Source: Nonomuraea polychroma (GTDB taxonomy: Bacteria; Actinomycetota; Actinomycetes; Streptosporangiales; Streptosporangiaceae). Taken from it: a DNA stretch of 64,000 nucleotides. Location: the NCBI RefSeq assembly GCF_004011505.1, contig NZ_SAUN01000001.1:10691501-10755500 (forward strand). Direction: 5' to 3'. The notes beneath the pieces were generated by a model. The model made no database searches and was not told the origin of the DNA. It saw only the letters and a program-made list of their open reading frames with translations. Below, one piece after another: positions 1-8,113 of this stretch (position 1 is the first letter of the stretch; each line of letters opens with the position of its first letter). Made by a program: the position numbers and the translations under genes.

Positions 1-1
1 G

Positions 2-1096
2 ATCCGCTCCGGCGAGCGAATGGACTGGTCGATGCTGGACCGGCCCACTGCCGACAAACACTCCACCGGCGGGGTGGGCGACAAGATCACGCTTCCGCTG
101 GCGCCGCTGGTGGCGGCGTGCGGCGCGTACGTGCCGCAGCTGTCCGGGCGCGGCCTCGGCCACACCGGCGGAACCCTCGACAAGCTGGAGTCCATCCCGG
201 GCTGGCGGGCCTCGCTCTCCAACGACGAGATGCTGCACGTCCTGCGCTCGGCCGGCGCCGTCGTCTGCGCGGCGGGCTCGGGCCTCGCCCCCGCCGACAA
301 GAAGCTGTACGCGCTGCGCGACGTCACCGGCACCGTCGAGTCCATCCCGCTGATCGCCTCGTCGATCATGTCAAAGAAGATCGCCGAAGGGACCGGGTCG
401 CTCGTCCTCGACGTGAAGGTCGGCTCCGGGGCGTTCATGAAGGACGTCGCGACGGCGCGTGAGCTGGCCGAGACGATGGTCGCGCTCGGCACGGACGCGG
501 GGGTGCGCACGGTCGCGCTGCTCACCGCGATGGACCGGCCCCTGGGGCGGGCCGTGGGCAACGCGCTGGAGGTCGAGGAGTCCGTCGAGGTCCTCGCCGG
601 CGGCGGGCCCTCTGACGTGGTGGAGCTGACGGTACGGCTGGCGCAGGAGATGCTGGAGGCGGCCGGGGTCGCCTCCGGCAAGGACCCGGCCAAGGCGCTG
701 CAGGACGGCTCGGCCATGGACGCCTGGCGGCGGATGATCGTCGCTCAGGGCGGGGATCCGGACGCCGTGTTGCCGCGCGCGGCCGAGACCATGGTCGTCG
801 AGGCGCCGGCGTCGGGGGTGCTGACCCGGCTGGACGCTTACGCGGTGGGCCTGGCGGCCTGGCGGCTGGGAGCGGGGCGGGCGCGCAAGGAGGACCCGGT
901 GTCGTTCGGAGCCGGCGTCACGCTGCACGCCAAGCCCGGGGATCTCGTGCGGGCCGGGCAGCCGTTGATGACGTTGCACGCCGATGAGACCGAGCGGTTC
1001 GCGCGGGCGTTGGAGGCGTTGGAGGGCGGTTACGCGGTGGGGGACTCCACCGAGGAGCACCTCCCGCTCGTCATCGACCGCATCATTACACCGTAG
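2..1096 (+). CDS. deoA: Thymidine phosphorylase, 5' end outside window
   Basis: Cleaves thymidine with phosphate to thymine and deoxyribose-1-phosphate in cytoplasmic pyrimidine salvage. The visible 364 codons are open from base 2. They carry the family signature KHSTGGVGDK (anion and nucleoside binding) followed by SGRGLGHTGGTLDKLE, and run through the alpha/beta domain to a C-terminal domain ending in IDRIITP. Family members have about 430 residues, so roughly 65 N-terminal residues lie upstream. The ATG at base 20 is an internal methionine, not the start. Adenosine deaminase and purine nucleoside phosphorylase lie nearby, which fits nucleoside salvage. The family assignment is secure. Choosing thymidine over general pyrimidine-nucleoside phosphorylase is less certain. 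Confidence 0.93.
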   Translation: MRSGERMDWSMLDRPTADKHSTGGVGDKITLPLAPLVAACGAYVPQLSGRGLGHTGGTLDKLESIPGWRASLSNDEMLHVLRSAGAVVCAAGSGLAPADKKLYALRDVTGTVESIPLIASSIMSKKIAEGTGSLVLDVKVGSGAFMKDVATARELAETMVALGTDAGVRTVALLTAMDRPLGRAVGNALEVEESVEVLAGGGPSDVVELTVRLAQEMLEAAGVASGKDPAKALQDGSAMDAWRRMIVAQGGDPDAVLPRAAETMVVEAPASGVLTRLDAYAVGLAAWRLGAGRARKEDPVSFGAGVTLHAKPGDLVRAGQPLMTLHADETERFARALEALEGGYAVGDSTEEHLPLVIDRIITP

Positions 1097-1229
1097 TCCG
1101 GCGGAGCGTGCGTCTGCGCCTGTCCCGCCGTCCGGGCTGAGGTCCCCTTGAGGGGAAGGGAAAGGGGCTGAGGCGGGCGGGCGCGTGCTCGCTACGGGCG
1201 GGGGTGACGCGTGTCCCGGGGTGGCCTGG

Positions 1230-1619
1230 TCAGGAGGTCACGGCGGCCGGGGTTTCGGTGAAGATGCCGCACAGGACGGCGCGGTGGGTGGGGAGGGCCT
1301 CGGCGTGGCGGGCCCGGCCCTCGTCGGTGATGCACACGAAGACGCCGCGCCGGTCCTCGTCGCATGCGCCCCGTGACACGAGCGCAGCCTTCTCCAGTCG
1401 GGCCACAACCCTGGACAACGCGCTCTGGCTCAGGTGGACCTCGTCGCAGAGCTCCTGCAGCCGCAACTTCTTGTCGTGGTGGACGATCCGGTCCAGCACC
1501 TCGAACTCGCTGGGCCCCAGCCCGTGCCGGTCGCCCAGCTCCCGCTCCAGCGCGCACATCGCTTTGGCGTGCTTCGCCAGGACGTAATGCCAGGTCTCGA
1601 GCACGAACTCCTCGTCCAT
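1230..1619 (-). CDS. MarR-family transcriptional regulator
   Basis: A 129-residue winged-helix regulator of normal MarR length. The recognition helix region is about residues 53-80 (LRLQELCDEVHLSQSALSRV), followed by the wing with the DEDRRG pattern (about residues 87-92) that is typical of MarR proteins. It is divergent from an MFS efflux pump, with an array of TTGCAT/ATGCAA half-sites in the 87 bp between them. It most likely represses both genes and is released by a small ligand that the pump exports. The ligand cannot be read from the sequence. Confidence 0.9.
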   Translation of the reverse strand: MDEEFVLETWHYVLAKHAKAMCALERELGDRHGLGPSEFEVLDRIVHHDKKLRLQELCDEVHLSQSALSRVVARLEKAALVSRGACDEDRRGVFVCITDEGRARHAEALPTHRAVLCGIFTETPAAVTS

Positions 1620-1649
1620 GTCGCGGAGGTTACCACCTCGCTAAAACTT

Positions 1650-1691
1650 ATGCAACGACATTAAATGCGCTTGCATTAGATGCAATTGCAT
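1650..1691. promoter_or_regulatory. Probable MarR operator array (TTGCAT/ATGCAA)
   Basis: ATGCAA occurs at 1650-1655 and 1680-1685, and TTGCAT at 1671-1676 and 1686-1691. The last three form TTGCAT-TAG-ATGCAA (1671-1685) and the 12-bp perfect palindrome ATGCAATTGCAT (1680-1691). MarR dimers typically bind such short AT-rich dyads. The array lies between the divergent regulator and pump, so it should occlude both promoters. Confidence 0.65.
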
Positions 1692-1706
1692 GTAGTGTTC
1701 TGGTTC

Positions 1707-3143
1707 ATGTCCTCTTCCACTTCCTCAACTTCCGCATCGCTTTCCTCCCGTTGGGGCTTGCTGACCGTGCTCTGCGCGGTGATCTTCCTGGACGCCCTGG
1801 ACGTCTCGATGGTCGGTGTCGCTCTCCCCGCCATCCAGCACGACCTGGGTTTGAGCACGTCGTCTTTGCAGTGGGTGGTCAGCGGTTACGTGCTCGGCTA
1901 CGGCGGTCTTCTGTTGCTCGGGGGCAGGACCGCCGACCTGCTCGGGCGGCGCAGGGTGTTCCTGGTCGCGCTGGGTGTTTTCGCCGTCGCGTCGCTGCTC
2001 GGTGGCCTCGTGGACGACGGTGCGCTGCTGATCGCGGCAAGGTTCGTCAAGGGTGTGGCCGCCGCCTTCACCGCGCCCGCGGCATTGTCGATCATCACGA
2101 CGACCTTTCCTGAGGGCCCGGAGCGCAACAGGGCGTTGAGCATCTTCACCGCCTGCGGCGCCAGCGGTTACTCGCTCGGTCTCGTGCTCTCCGGCCTGCT
2201 GACGGAGCTCGACTGGCGGGCGACGCTGCTGATGCCGGTGCCGGTCGCGATCATCGCGCTGGTCGCCGCGCTGAAGGTGCTGCCGCGTGGCGCCGAGGAG
2301 CGGGCCGAGGGCGGCCACGACCTGTTCGGCGCCGTCCTGATCACCGCCTCGATGTTGCTGCTGGTCTTCACCGTCGTCCAGGCGCCCGAGGTCGGCTGGG
2401 CCTCCGCCAGGACGATCGGTTCGCTGGTGGCCGTGGCGGCGCTGCTCGGGTTGTTCGTCTTCACCGAGCTGCGGATGAAGCACCCGCTGGTGCGGCTCGG
2501 CATCCTGCGGTCCGGCCACATCGTGCGGGCCAACCTCGGCCTCGTCATCCTCATGGGCTCGTACGTGGCCTTTCAGTTCGTGGCCATGCAGTACTTCCAG
2601 AACCTCCTGGGCTGGTCGGCCCTGGGCACGGCCCTGGCGTTCCTGCCCGCCGGCCTCCTCGTCGCGGTCTCCTCGACCAAGATGGGCGACTTCGCCGACC
2701 GGTTCGGCACCGGCAAGCTGATCGTCATCGGCGCGGCCGCGCTGTCCGGCGGGTACGCGCTCTTCCTGGGCATCGACCGCACGCCCAGCCTGGCCGGCAT
2801 GGTGATCCCGGGCATGCTGCTGCTGGGGGTCGCGTTCGCGCTGATGTTCCCCGCGCTGAACATCCAGGCCACCAACGGCGTGGACGACGACGAGCAGGGG
2901 CTCGCCTCCGGGCTGCTCAACACCTCCGGGCAGGTGGGCGGCGCCATCGTGCTGGCGGTGGTCACGGCCGTGCTGACCTCGGGCGGCGGCGGTGAGACGC
3001 TGTCGATCGACTCGCTGCGCGCGGCGATCGTGGTGTCGCTGGTGCTGGCGCTGGTCGGGCTGGCGATCTCGGCGACGGGGCTGCGTGGCCGCCGGGCCCC
3101 GGCCGTGGAGCCGGACACCTCGAAGGTCTACGAGACCGTCTGA
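1707..3143 (+). CDS. MFS efflux transporter, DHA2 (EmrB/QacA) type
   Basis: An integral membrane drug:proton antiporter of 478 residues, long enough for the 14 membrane helices of the DHA2 class. It has LDALDVSMVGVALPAIQHDL in helix 1 and the loop motif GGRTADLLGRRR near residue 70. A glycine-rich antiporter segment (ACGASGYSLGLVLSG) follows at about residues 140-155. An upstream in-frame ATG at 1680 lies inside the operator palindrome, so 1707 is preferred; neither has a strong ribosome binding site. The pump is divergent from its presumed MarR repressor and is followed by a strong hairpin terminator. Substrate unknown. Confidence 0.9.
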   Translation: MSSSTSSTSASLSSRWGLLTVLCAVIFLDALDVSMVGVALPAIQHDLGLSTSSLQWVVSGYVLGYGGLLLLGGRTADLLGRRRVFLVALGVFAVASLLGGLVDDGALLIAARFVKGVAAAFTAPAALSIITTTFPEGPERNRALSIFTACGASGYSLGLVLSGLLTELDWRATLLMPVPVAIIALVAALKVLPRGAEERAEGGHDLFGAVLITASMLLLVFTVVQAPEVGWASARTIGSLVAVAALLGLFVFTELRMKHPLVRLGILRSGHIVRANLGLVILMGSYVAFQFVAMQYFQNLLGWSALGTALAFLPAGLLVAVSSTKMGDFADRFGTGKLIVIGAAALSGGYALFLGIDRTPSLAGMVIPGMLLLGVAFALMFPALNIQATNGVDDDEQGLASGLLNTSGQVGGAIVLAVVTAVLTSGGGGETLSIDSLRAAIVVSLVLALVGLAISATGLRGRRAPAVEPDTSKVYETV

Positions 3144-3157
3144 CCAGATTGCTCGAT

Positions 3158-3185
3158 GGGCCCCGCCGTCCCGGCGGGGCCCTTT
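3158..3185. terminator. Strong hairpin terminator, probably bidirectional
   Basis: A perfect 11-bp stem (GGGCCCCGCCG / CGGCGGGGCCC, 3158-3168 and 3172-3182) with a TCC loop, followed by TTT. It lies between the MFS gene and the convergent gene on the minus strand. If the intron is removed, that gene's stop codon sits right next to this hairpin, so it probably served both genes. The group II intron starts 8 nt past the stem. Confidence 0.85.
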
Positions 3186-3686
3186 GTCATGTACGCCCGG
3201 CATGGGCGATTGCTTGGGGGTGAAAGTCCCCTGGAGGAAGAGGTAGTGCTAACTCCGAGCCGGAGGCAACTGCGTCGTCGTGAGGCGAGGTGGGGAGGAA
3301 GCCCGAGGCGAAACCCTGCACCGAGGAACGCGAACCGCGTATGAGGCATGCCAGCTGGGGTGAGCCTGCATGCTACGGCGAAGCCCGTCACTGCCAAGAC
3401 GGCTGGTGTGTAAACGCGGCGGTTGCAGGGGGAAAGTGATCGTTCTTATCCGGGGAGGTCTGTCCGGGTGTCGGTTGTGCTGTCGTTGTCGCCGCGCCGA
3501 CGGTGGTCATCGTGAGGTGGGCACTGACCGGGCAGAAGTCAGCAGAGGTCGTAGTACCGGTGAGGGGAACGGACAATCAGCCGGGAAGGACCGAACGTCA
3601 GGTAGAGCGGGTGAGGGTGAGGTGCTCGTGCCGGTCGCGGTGATCGCAGCCATCTCGCGTGTGCGGGCCCGTGGTGGGAGGGGCCG

Positions 3687-5033
3687 GTGCATCCGGTGAG
3701 TACCACGACGGAGCGTAGCGGCAGGTCGGCGCCCTTACCGGAGTCCGTGATCCCGGGCCTGGGGGTCTCGTTGTGGGAGCAGATGCTTTCGCCGGGGAAT
3801 CTGGGCCGGGCGTTGAGGCGTGTGGAGGCCAACCGGGGCGCGCCTGGCGTGGACGGAATGAGCACGGAAGAACTTCGTCCGTGGATCCGCGAGCACTGGG
3901 CGAGCGTGCGGGAGGCGTTGGATGCGGGCACGTATCGGCCGTTGCCGGTCCGCCGGGTGGTGATCCCCAAACCCGGGGGCGGTCAGCGGATGCTGGGAGT
4001 GCCCACTGTGCTGGACAGGTTGATCCAGCAGGCGATTGCGCAAGTGCTCGTGCCGATCTTCGACCCGTTCTTTTCCGGTTCCAGCTTCGGGTTTCGCCCT
4101 GGCAAGTCCGCCCATCAGGCGGTGCGGGTCGCGCGGCGATGTGTGGAGGATGGGCTGCGATGGGTGGTAGATGTCGATCTTGAACGGTTCTTTGACCGGG
4201 TCCAGTTCGACGTGCTGATGGCACGGGTGGCGCGCAAGGTCGACGACCGCAAGATCCTCAAACTCATCCGGGCGTATCTGGAGGCCGGAGTGATGGTCGA
4301 TGGGATCGTCCAGGCCACGGTGGAGGGGACTCCTCAGGGTTCCCCGCTGTCGCCGATCTTGTCGAACATCATGCTGGATGATCTGGACCGGGAGTTGTGG
4401 AAACGCGGTCACCGGTTCGTCCGCTTCGCTGATGACATCCGTGTCTTCGTGCGCAGCAGACGGGCCGCGCACCGGGTGCTCGACTCGGTGACCACGATGA
4501 TCGAGCAGCGGTTGAAACTCAAGGTCAACACCGAGAAGTCCTCGGTCCGGCACGCTCGCGAGGCGACGTTGCTGGGGTTCGGGTTCTTCTTCACTCGGTC
4601 CGGGGTCAAGATCCGGGTCGATCCAAAGGCGGTCAGCCGCCTGAAGGACCGCATCCGGGAGTTGACCAGTCGCAGGTGGAGCGTGTCGATGCCCTGCAGG
4701 ATCGGCAAGCTCAACGCCTATGTCACCGGGTGGATGGCCTACTTCCATCTGGCCGACACCCCCAGGGTGTTCAAGGATCTGGATGAGTGGTTTCGCCGTC
4801 GGATGCGGCAGATCCGCTGGAAAGAATGGAAGAAGCCCAAGACCCGACGCCGCAACCTGCGCAAGCTCGGCATCCCTGACCACAAGGCCAGGGAATGGGC
4901 ATCGAGCGGCAAGGGCTACTGGCGCATCGCGGGCTCACCCATCCTGGCGCGGGCACTGCCCAACATCCACTGGACCGACCTTGGCCTGAAGGGTCTCTAT
5001 CCGACCTGGCACAGGCTCAAAACCACGGCCTGA
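3687..5033 (+). CDS. ltrA: Group II intron reverse transcriptase/maturase (class C)
   Basis: The intron-encoded protein, 448 residues, binds the intron RNA for splicing and copies it into DNA after reverse splicing. Reverse-transcriptase blocks are visible in order: RRVVIPKPGGGQRMLGVPTV, SSFGFRPGKSAHQAV, VVDVDLERFFDRV, GTPQGSPLSPILSNIML and the catalytic RFADDIRVFV. The maturase (GIIM) domain follows, containing LNAYVTGWMAYFHLADTP. There is no HNH endonuclease domain after it, as expected for class C. The start is GTG at 3687, close behind a GGGAGGGG stretch; GTG at 3696 is an alternative. No frameshift is visible, so the element may be active. Confidence 0.93.
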   Translation: MHPVSTTTERSGRSAPLPESVIPGLGVSLWEQMLSPGNLGRALRRVEANRGAPGVDGMSTEELRPWIREHWASVREALDAGTYRPLPVRRVVIPKPGGGQRMLGVPTVLDRLIQQAIAQVLVPIFDPFFSGSSFGFRPGKSAHQAVRVARRCVEDGLRWVVDVDLERFFDRVQFDVLMARVARKVDDRKILKLIRAYLEAGVMVDGIVQATVEGTPQGSPLSPILSNIMLDDLDRELWKRGHRFVRFADDIRVFVRSRRAAHRVLDSVTTMIEQRLKLKVNTEKSSVRHAREATLLGFGFFFTRSGVKIRVDPKAVSRLKDRIRELTSRRWSVSMPCRIGKLNAYVTGWMAYFHLADTPRVFKDLDEWFRRRMRQIRWKEWKKPKTRRRNLRKLGIPDHKAREWASSGKGYWRIAGSPILARALPNIHWTDLGLKGLYPTWHRLKTTA

Positions 5034-5034
5034 C

Positions 5035-5105
5035 GAACCGCCGGATGCGGGCCCGCATGTCCGGTGGTGTGAGAGGGGACGGGTCAACCCCGTCCCCTAC
5101 TCGAT
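5035..5105 (+). ncRNA. Group II intron domains V and VI
   Basis: Domain V folds as ACCGCCGGA / TCCGGTGGT (with a G-U pair), a TGCG/CGCA upper stem, a GGCC loop and a 2-nt TG bulge. It carries a CGC catalytic triad (5039-5041), the class C form, rather than AGC. Domain VI is a perfect 9-bp stem (5075-5083 with 5089-5097) and a TCAAC loop. It shows no bulged adenosine, so first-step splicing by hydrolysis is likely. Confidence 0.85.
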
Positions 5106-7015
5106 TCCCGCACGACGCCGAGCGGTGAGTCGTAGTCGAGCCGCTCGGTCGCCTCGTCCGTGAACTCGGTGGTGGTGCCCGTGCGTACGTTGACCTTCGC
5201 CAGGTAGACGTAGTCGTCGTCGTCCCAGTGCCGTACCAGGACCTCGTCCGCGCTGATCCAGCGCTCCACCGCGAGCACCTCGTAGGTCTCCAGCTCCGCG
5301 CGGACACTGGAGACGCGCCCCGTGCGGACGTCCATGGTGACGAGGTGGGATCCCTCGGCCACCAGGGCCAGCGTCCGGCCGTCGGGGGACAGGGCGCCGC
5401 CGTACAAGATGAGGTCGGGGTCGATGCGGTAGCCGCCCGCGTAGACCTGCGCGCCGCGCAGCTCGATCGTGGTGACGGAGGCGTGGCCCGGGACGTCGTC
5501 CACGTCCTCCCGCTCGCTGATCACCTGGGCTCCGTCGTCGCGTACGGCGAGGACCTCGACCTCCTTGCCGGTGGTGTAGCGCGTCACGCCGGAGTCGAAG
5601 TCGAGCAGCGCACTGGTGGTGGTGCCCTCGCCGGCGAAGGCGATGGCGAAGTAGCGGCCGTTGGGCGAGGACGTGAGCGTCGCGCCGGACGGCTCGTCGT
5701 CGACGTCTATCCGCTTGACGGTGCCCGTGGGCAGGTCGCGGACGACGTACGAGCCCTGGTTGTCGCGGTAGGCCAGGCGGCGGCCGTTGTGGCTGACGGC
5801 CAGGGGGAACTCGACGCCGGTGTCCTCGTCGTAGCCGGCTCCGGCGCCGGGCAGGCGCCATTCGTCGCCCGACACGGTCACCAGGCGCCATTGGCCGCAG
5901 GGCTGCGGGTCTCCCGGCTCGTTGGGGGTGTTCCCGCAGTGGCCGACGTACGCGTAGTGGATCGGGTCGGTCAGCTTCGCGGGGATCGCGTCGGGGGTCT
6001 TCTCCGGGGTCTGGTAACTGGTGGGGTAGCCGTCGGATTCGTCGATCGCCTGCTCGATGTTGCGGGCGACAGCGGTCATGCCCGCGATGGTCAGGGCCGC
6101 GAACGCCGCCACGGAGCCGGCGATGACCGTCGTCCACGTGGCCGTCCGGATCCTGCGCCGCCTGGCGATGGTGCGCACGACGGTGTCCGAGAGGTGGACG
6201 TGGGGCATTTCTCCGGCGATGCGGATGAGTGCGGCCCGCACGGCCGGCTCGTCGTCCTCCGCTCCCGCATCCCACGCCCGCGCCGGCACCGCCCATGGCC
6301 CCGAGCCGGGTGTCTCGTGTTCGGGTCGAGGGGCGTCTGCTCCGGCCCCGGCGACGTCCCATGGTGCGGTCCACGTCGCCCCCGAGTCCCGCTGCGCCTG
6401 GTCCTGGCCCTGCTGCTGCGCGGGCGTCTGGTCGTGCGGCCCGGCGTGCTGCGCATGGGCTCGGTCCTGCGGGTTGGCGTGCTCCGGCTCATGGACCGCC
6501 GAGGCGGTTGCCGGCATGGGCGGATCGTCGTGGCCGCCAAGGGGCGTCTCCGGGGCGGGCTCGGCGGGCCGTGGCGTGGGTGCTGCCTGCTGCGGTGGGG
6601 CGGCGGGGGTGAAGAGCTGCGGATGGGTGGCTTTCAGGTAGGCCAGGGCCTGGTGGGCTTCCTGGTCGAGGATGGCCGTCCACAGGCCCGTGATGGTGGC
6701 GGCCTGCTGTGGCGGAAGGCCGTCGTGGTAGCGGGCGACCACCGCGGCCCGCACGTTGGGCGGTAGGGAGGCCAGCACGAAGGACCCGGATCCCGGCGGG
6801 ACCTTTTCCGAAAGGAAGCGCCGATATAACTCGCGCAACACCGCATGCACCGGCTGGCTCCAGCGGACCGAGGCCCAGCGGCGGCCGACCGTGACCAGCG
6901 CGCCGACGGCCAGGTCACGGGCCCGGTCCGCGTCCCCGGTCAGCAGGTACGCGGTCCGGGCGAATGACGGTCCATAACTAGCCAGAAAAGCCGGTAAATC
7001 ATTGGATTTGCTCAC
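5084..7015 (-). CDS. Sigma-like N-terminus fused to membrane anchor and beta-propeller
   Basis: A 643-residue protein of unusual build. Residues about 5-120 resemble degenerate ECF sigma regions 2 and 4 (SYGPSFARTAYLLTGDADRA; LPPNVRAAVVARYHDGLPP). A Pro/Gln/His-rich linker follows to about 260. There is one membrane helix near 300 (VIAGSVAAFAALTIAGMTAV). The rest looks like a TolB/WD40-type propeller with repeated SPNGRYFAIAF / SPDGRTLALVA blades, presumably outside the membrane. GTG at 7015 is chosen because an AAGGAG stands 8 nt upstream; a longer reading from 7153 lacks this. The final six residues (SSRGRG) are encoded by the group II intron; the ancestral protein ended VVRE. Function unknown. 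Confidence 0.75.
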   Translation of the reverse strand: MSKSNDLPAFLASYGPSFARTAYLLTGDADRARDLAVGALVTVGRRWASVRWSQPVHAVLRELYRRFLSEKVPPGSGSFVLASLPPNVRAAVVARYHDGLPPQQAATITGLWTAILDQEAHQALAYLKATHPQLFTPAAPPQQAAPTPRPAEPAPETPLGGHDDPPMPATASAVHEPEHANPQDRAHAQHAGPHDQTPAQQQGQDQAQRDSGATWTAPWDVAGAGADAPRPEHETPGSGPWAVPARAWDAGAEDDEPAVRAALIRIAGEMPHVHLSDTVVRTIARRRRIRTATWTTVIAGSVAAFAALTIAGMTAVARNIEQAIDESDGYPTSYQTPEKTPDAIPAKLTDPIHYAYVGHCGNTPNEPGDPQPCGQWRLVTVSGDEWRLPGAGAGYDEDTGVEFPLAVSHNGRRLAYRDNQGSYVVRDLPTGTVKRIDVDDEPSGATLTSSPNGRYFAIAFAGEGTTTSALLDFDSGVTRYTTGKEVEVLAVRDDGAQVISEREDVDDVPGHASVTTIELRGAQVYAGGYRIDPDLILYGGALSPDGRTLALVAEGSHLVTMDVRTGRVSSVRAELETYEVLAVERWISADEVLVRHWDDDDYVYLAKVNVRTGTTTEFTDEATERLDYDSPLGVVRESSRGRG

Positions 7016-7140
7016 GTATGTGACTCCTTGTGAGCTGATCAGCGTAGAGGGTCGATCCCATTCCGCGAAAGGGCGGGGAAAGATCGCGCCGGTCGCCCGA
7101 AACGCCGCTTGCGACCCCGCATGCTGGGCATCTACCGGGC

Positions 7141-7734
7141 ATGCGACCGTCATCCCCGGCCGGCGGCCGGTCGGCGCGCAGCCGCCTCGCCGCCCCGCTC
7201 GTGTGCCTGGCCCTGCTCACGGCCTGCGGTACGGCCACGCAGTCCGCCGCGCCCGAGACTCCGTTCACGACCGGATCAGGTGCGGTCATTCCGGAGCCGG
7301 GCGCTCCGACCAGCACGGCGGAAGTGGACGTCGAGCGGAAGGGCGTCGGGACCGCTGTCGTGACAGCCGTGCGGTACGCCTCCCACGACACGTACGATCG
7401 CGTGGTCATCGATCTCGAAGGCGATATCCCTGGATACAACGTGAGATGGGTGGACGAGTTCGTGCAGGTCGGCTCCGGCAAACCCATCGACGCGCGCGGC
7501 GGCGCGTACCTGCAGCTCACGCTCCACCCCGCGAACGCGCACGACGAGAACGGACGGCCCACCTGGGAGGGCGGCCCGATCTACCCGGCCGACCTCCGCA
7601 ATCTCACCGACGTCGTGCGGACCGGCGACTTCGAGGGCCACGTCGGCATCGGCCTGGTGCTGGCCAGGCAGGCGGCGTTCCAGCTCAGCGAGGCGTCCTC
7701 GCCCAACCGGCTCGTGCTCGACGTGGCACACTGA
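7141..7734 (+). CDS. Lipoprotein with AMIN-like domain
   Basis: A secreted lipoprotein of 197 residues. The signal peptide ends in the lipobox LLTAC (residues 21-25), predicting a lipid-anchored cysteine at 25. The mature part has a spacer and then a domain of about 125 residues (VVTAVRYASHDTYDRVVIDL ... SPNRLVLDV) with the strand pattern of AMIN-like domains, which in other proteins bind cell-wall components. It is divergent from the sigma-like/propeller gene and is followed 4 nt later by the cupin gene. Specific role unknown. Confidence 0.8.
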   Translation: MRPSSPAGGRSARSRLAAPLVCLALLTACGTATQSAAPETPFTTGSGAVIPEPGAPTSTAEVDVERKGVGTAVVTAVRYASHDTYDRVVIDLEGDIPGYNVRWVDEFVQVGSGKPIDARGGAYLQLTLHPANAHDENGRPTWEGGPIYPADLRNLTDVVRTGDFEGHVGIGLVLARQAAFQLSEASSPNRLVLDVAH

Positions 7735-7738
7735 TCTC

Positions 7739-8089
7739 GTGGTGAGAAAGATCGAGGGCCCGGCCCGCATCCCCGTACCTGGCGGCAAGCTCATCGACGA
7801 GCACATCGGCCGGGTCAACAGCGGCGACGAGGAGATCTCCATCGCCCACATGACCGCACCGCCGGGCTGGGAGGAGCCCGCGCAGACGCCGTCGTTCGCC
7901 GAATACACCGTGGTCCTGCGCGGCATGGTGATCGTCGAGCACGACGGCGGCCGGACGGAGGTCGCGGCCGGGCAGTCCGTGGTGACGTCACCGGGGGAGA
8001 AGGTCCGCTACACCGTGGGTCCCGAAGGGGCGGAATACGTGGCCGTGTGCCTGCCCGCCTTCTCTCCGGAGAGCGCTGGCCGCGACTGA
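7739..8089 (+). CDS. Small cupin-domain protein
   Basis: A 116-residue single-domain cupin. The first cupin motif is degenerate and lies around EYTVVLRGMVIVEHDGG (residues 60-76), and the second around TSPGEKVRYTVGPEGAEYV. Only one clear candidate metal histidine (in VEHDGG) is seen, so metal binding is doubtful. The start is GTG; a second GTG follows immediately. It begins 4 nt after the lipoprotein gene and is followed 24 nt later by adenosine deaminase, suggesting one transcript. Substrate or ligand unknown. Confidence 0.75.
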   Translation: MVRKIEGPARIPVPGGKLIDEHIGRVNSGDEEISIAHMTAPPGWEEPAQTPSFAEYTVVLRGMVIVEHDGGRTEVAAGQSVVTSPGEKVRYTVGPEGAEYVAVCLPAFSPESAGRD

Positions 8090-8113
8090 GACCGCGGGTC
8101 ATATCATGGGCGG

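Larger units (their letters stand above)
3191..5105 (+). mobile_element. Group IIC (bacterial class C) intron with reverse transcriptase
   Basis: A complete-looking intron. The 5' end GTACGCCCGGCATGGGCG matches the GUGYG-type start and the class C domain I beginning. Further class C landmarks are CCGGGGAGGTCTG (about 3450) and GAAGTCAGCAGAGGTCGTAG (about 3536). Domains V and VI follow the reverse-transcriptase ORF, and the 3' end is placed at CTACTCGAT, base 5105. It sits directly behind a terminator hairpin in the orientation expected of group IIC introns, which target such stems. The exact 3' boundary is inferred from family resemblance, and is supported because removing 3191-5105 restores an immediate stop codon for the minus-strand gene. 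Confidence 0.9.

Noticed and set aside
1143..1156. TCCCC-TTGA-GGGGA hairpin after thymidine phosphorylase
   Set aside because: Only 5 bp with no T-run; cannot be distinguished from chance in this GC-rich DNA.
1680..1706. Earlier ATG start for the MFS gene
   Set aside because: It lies inside the operator palindrome and adds residues without transporter character.
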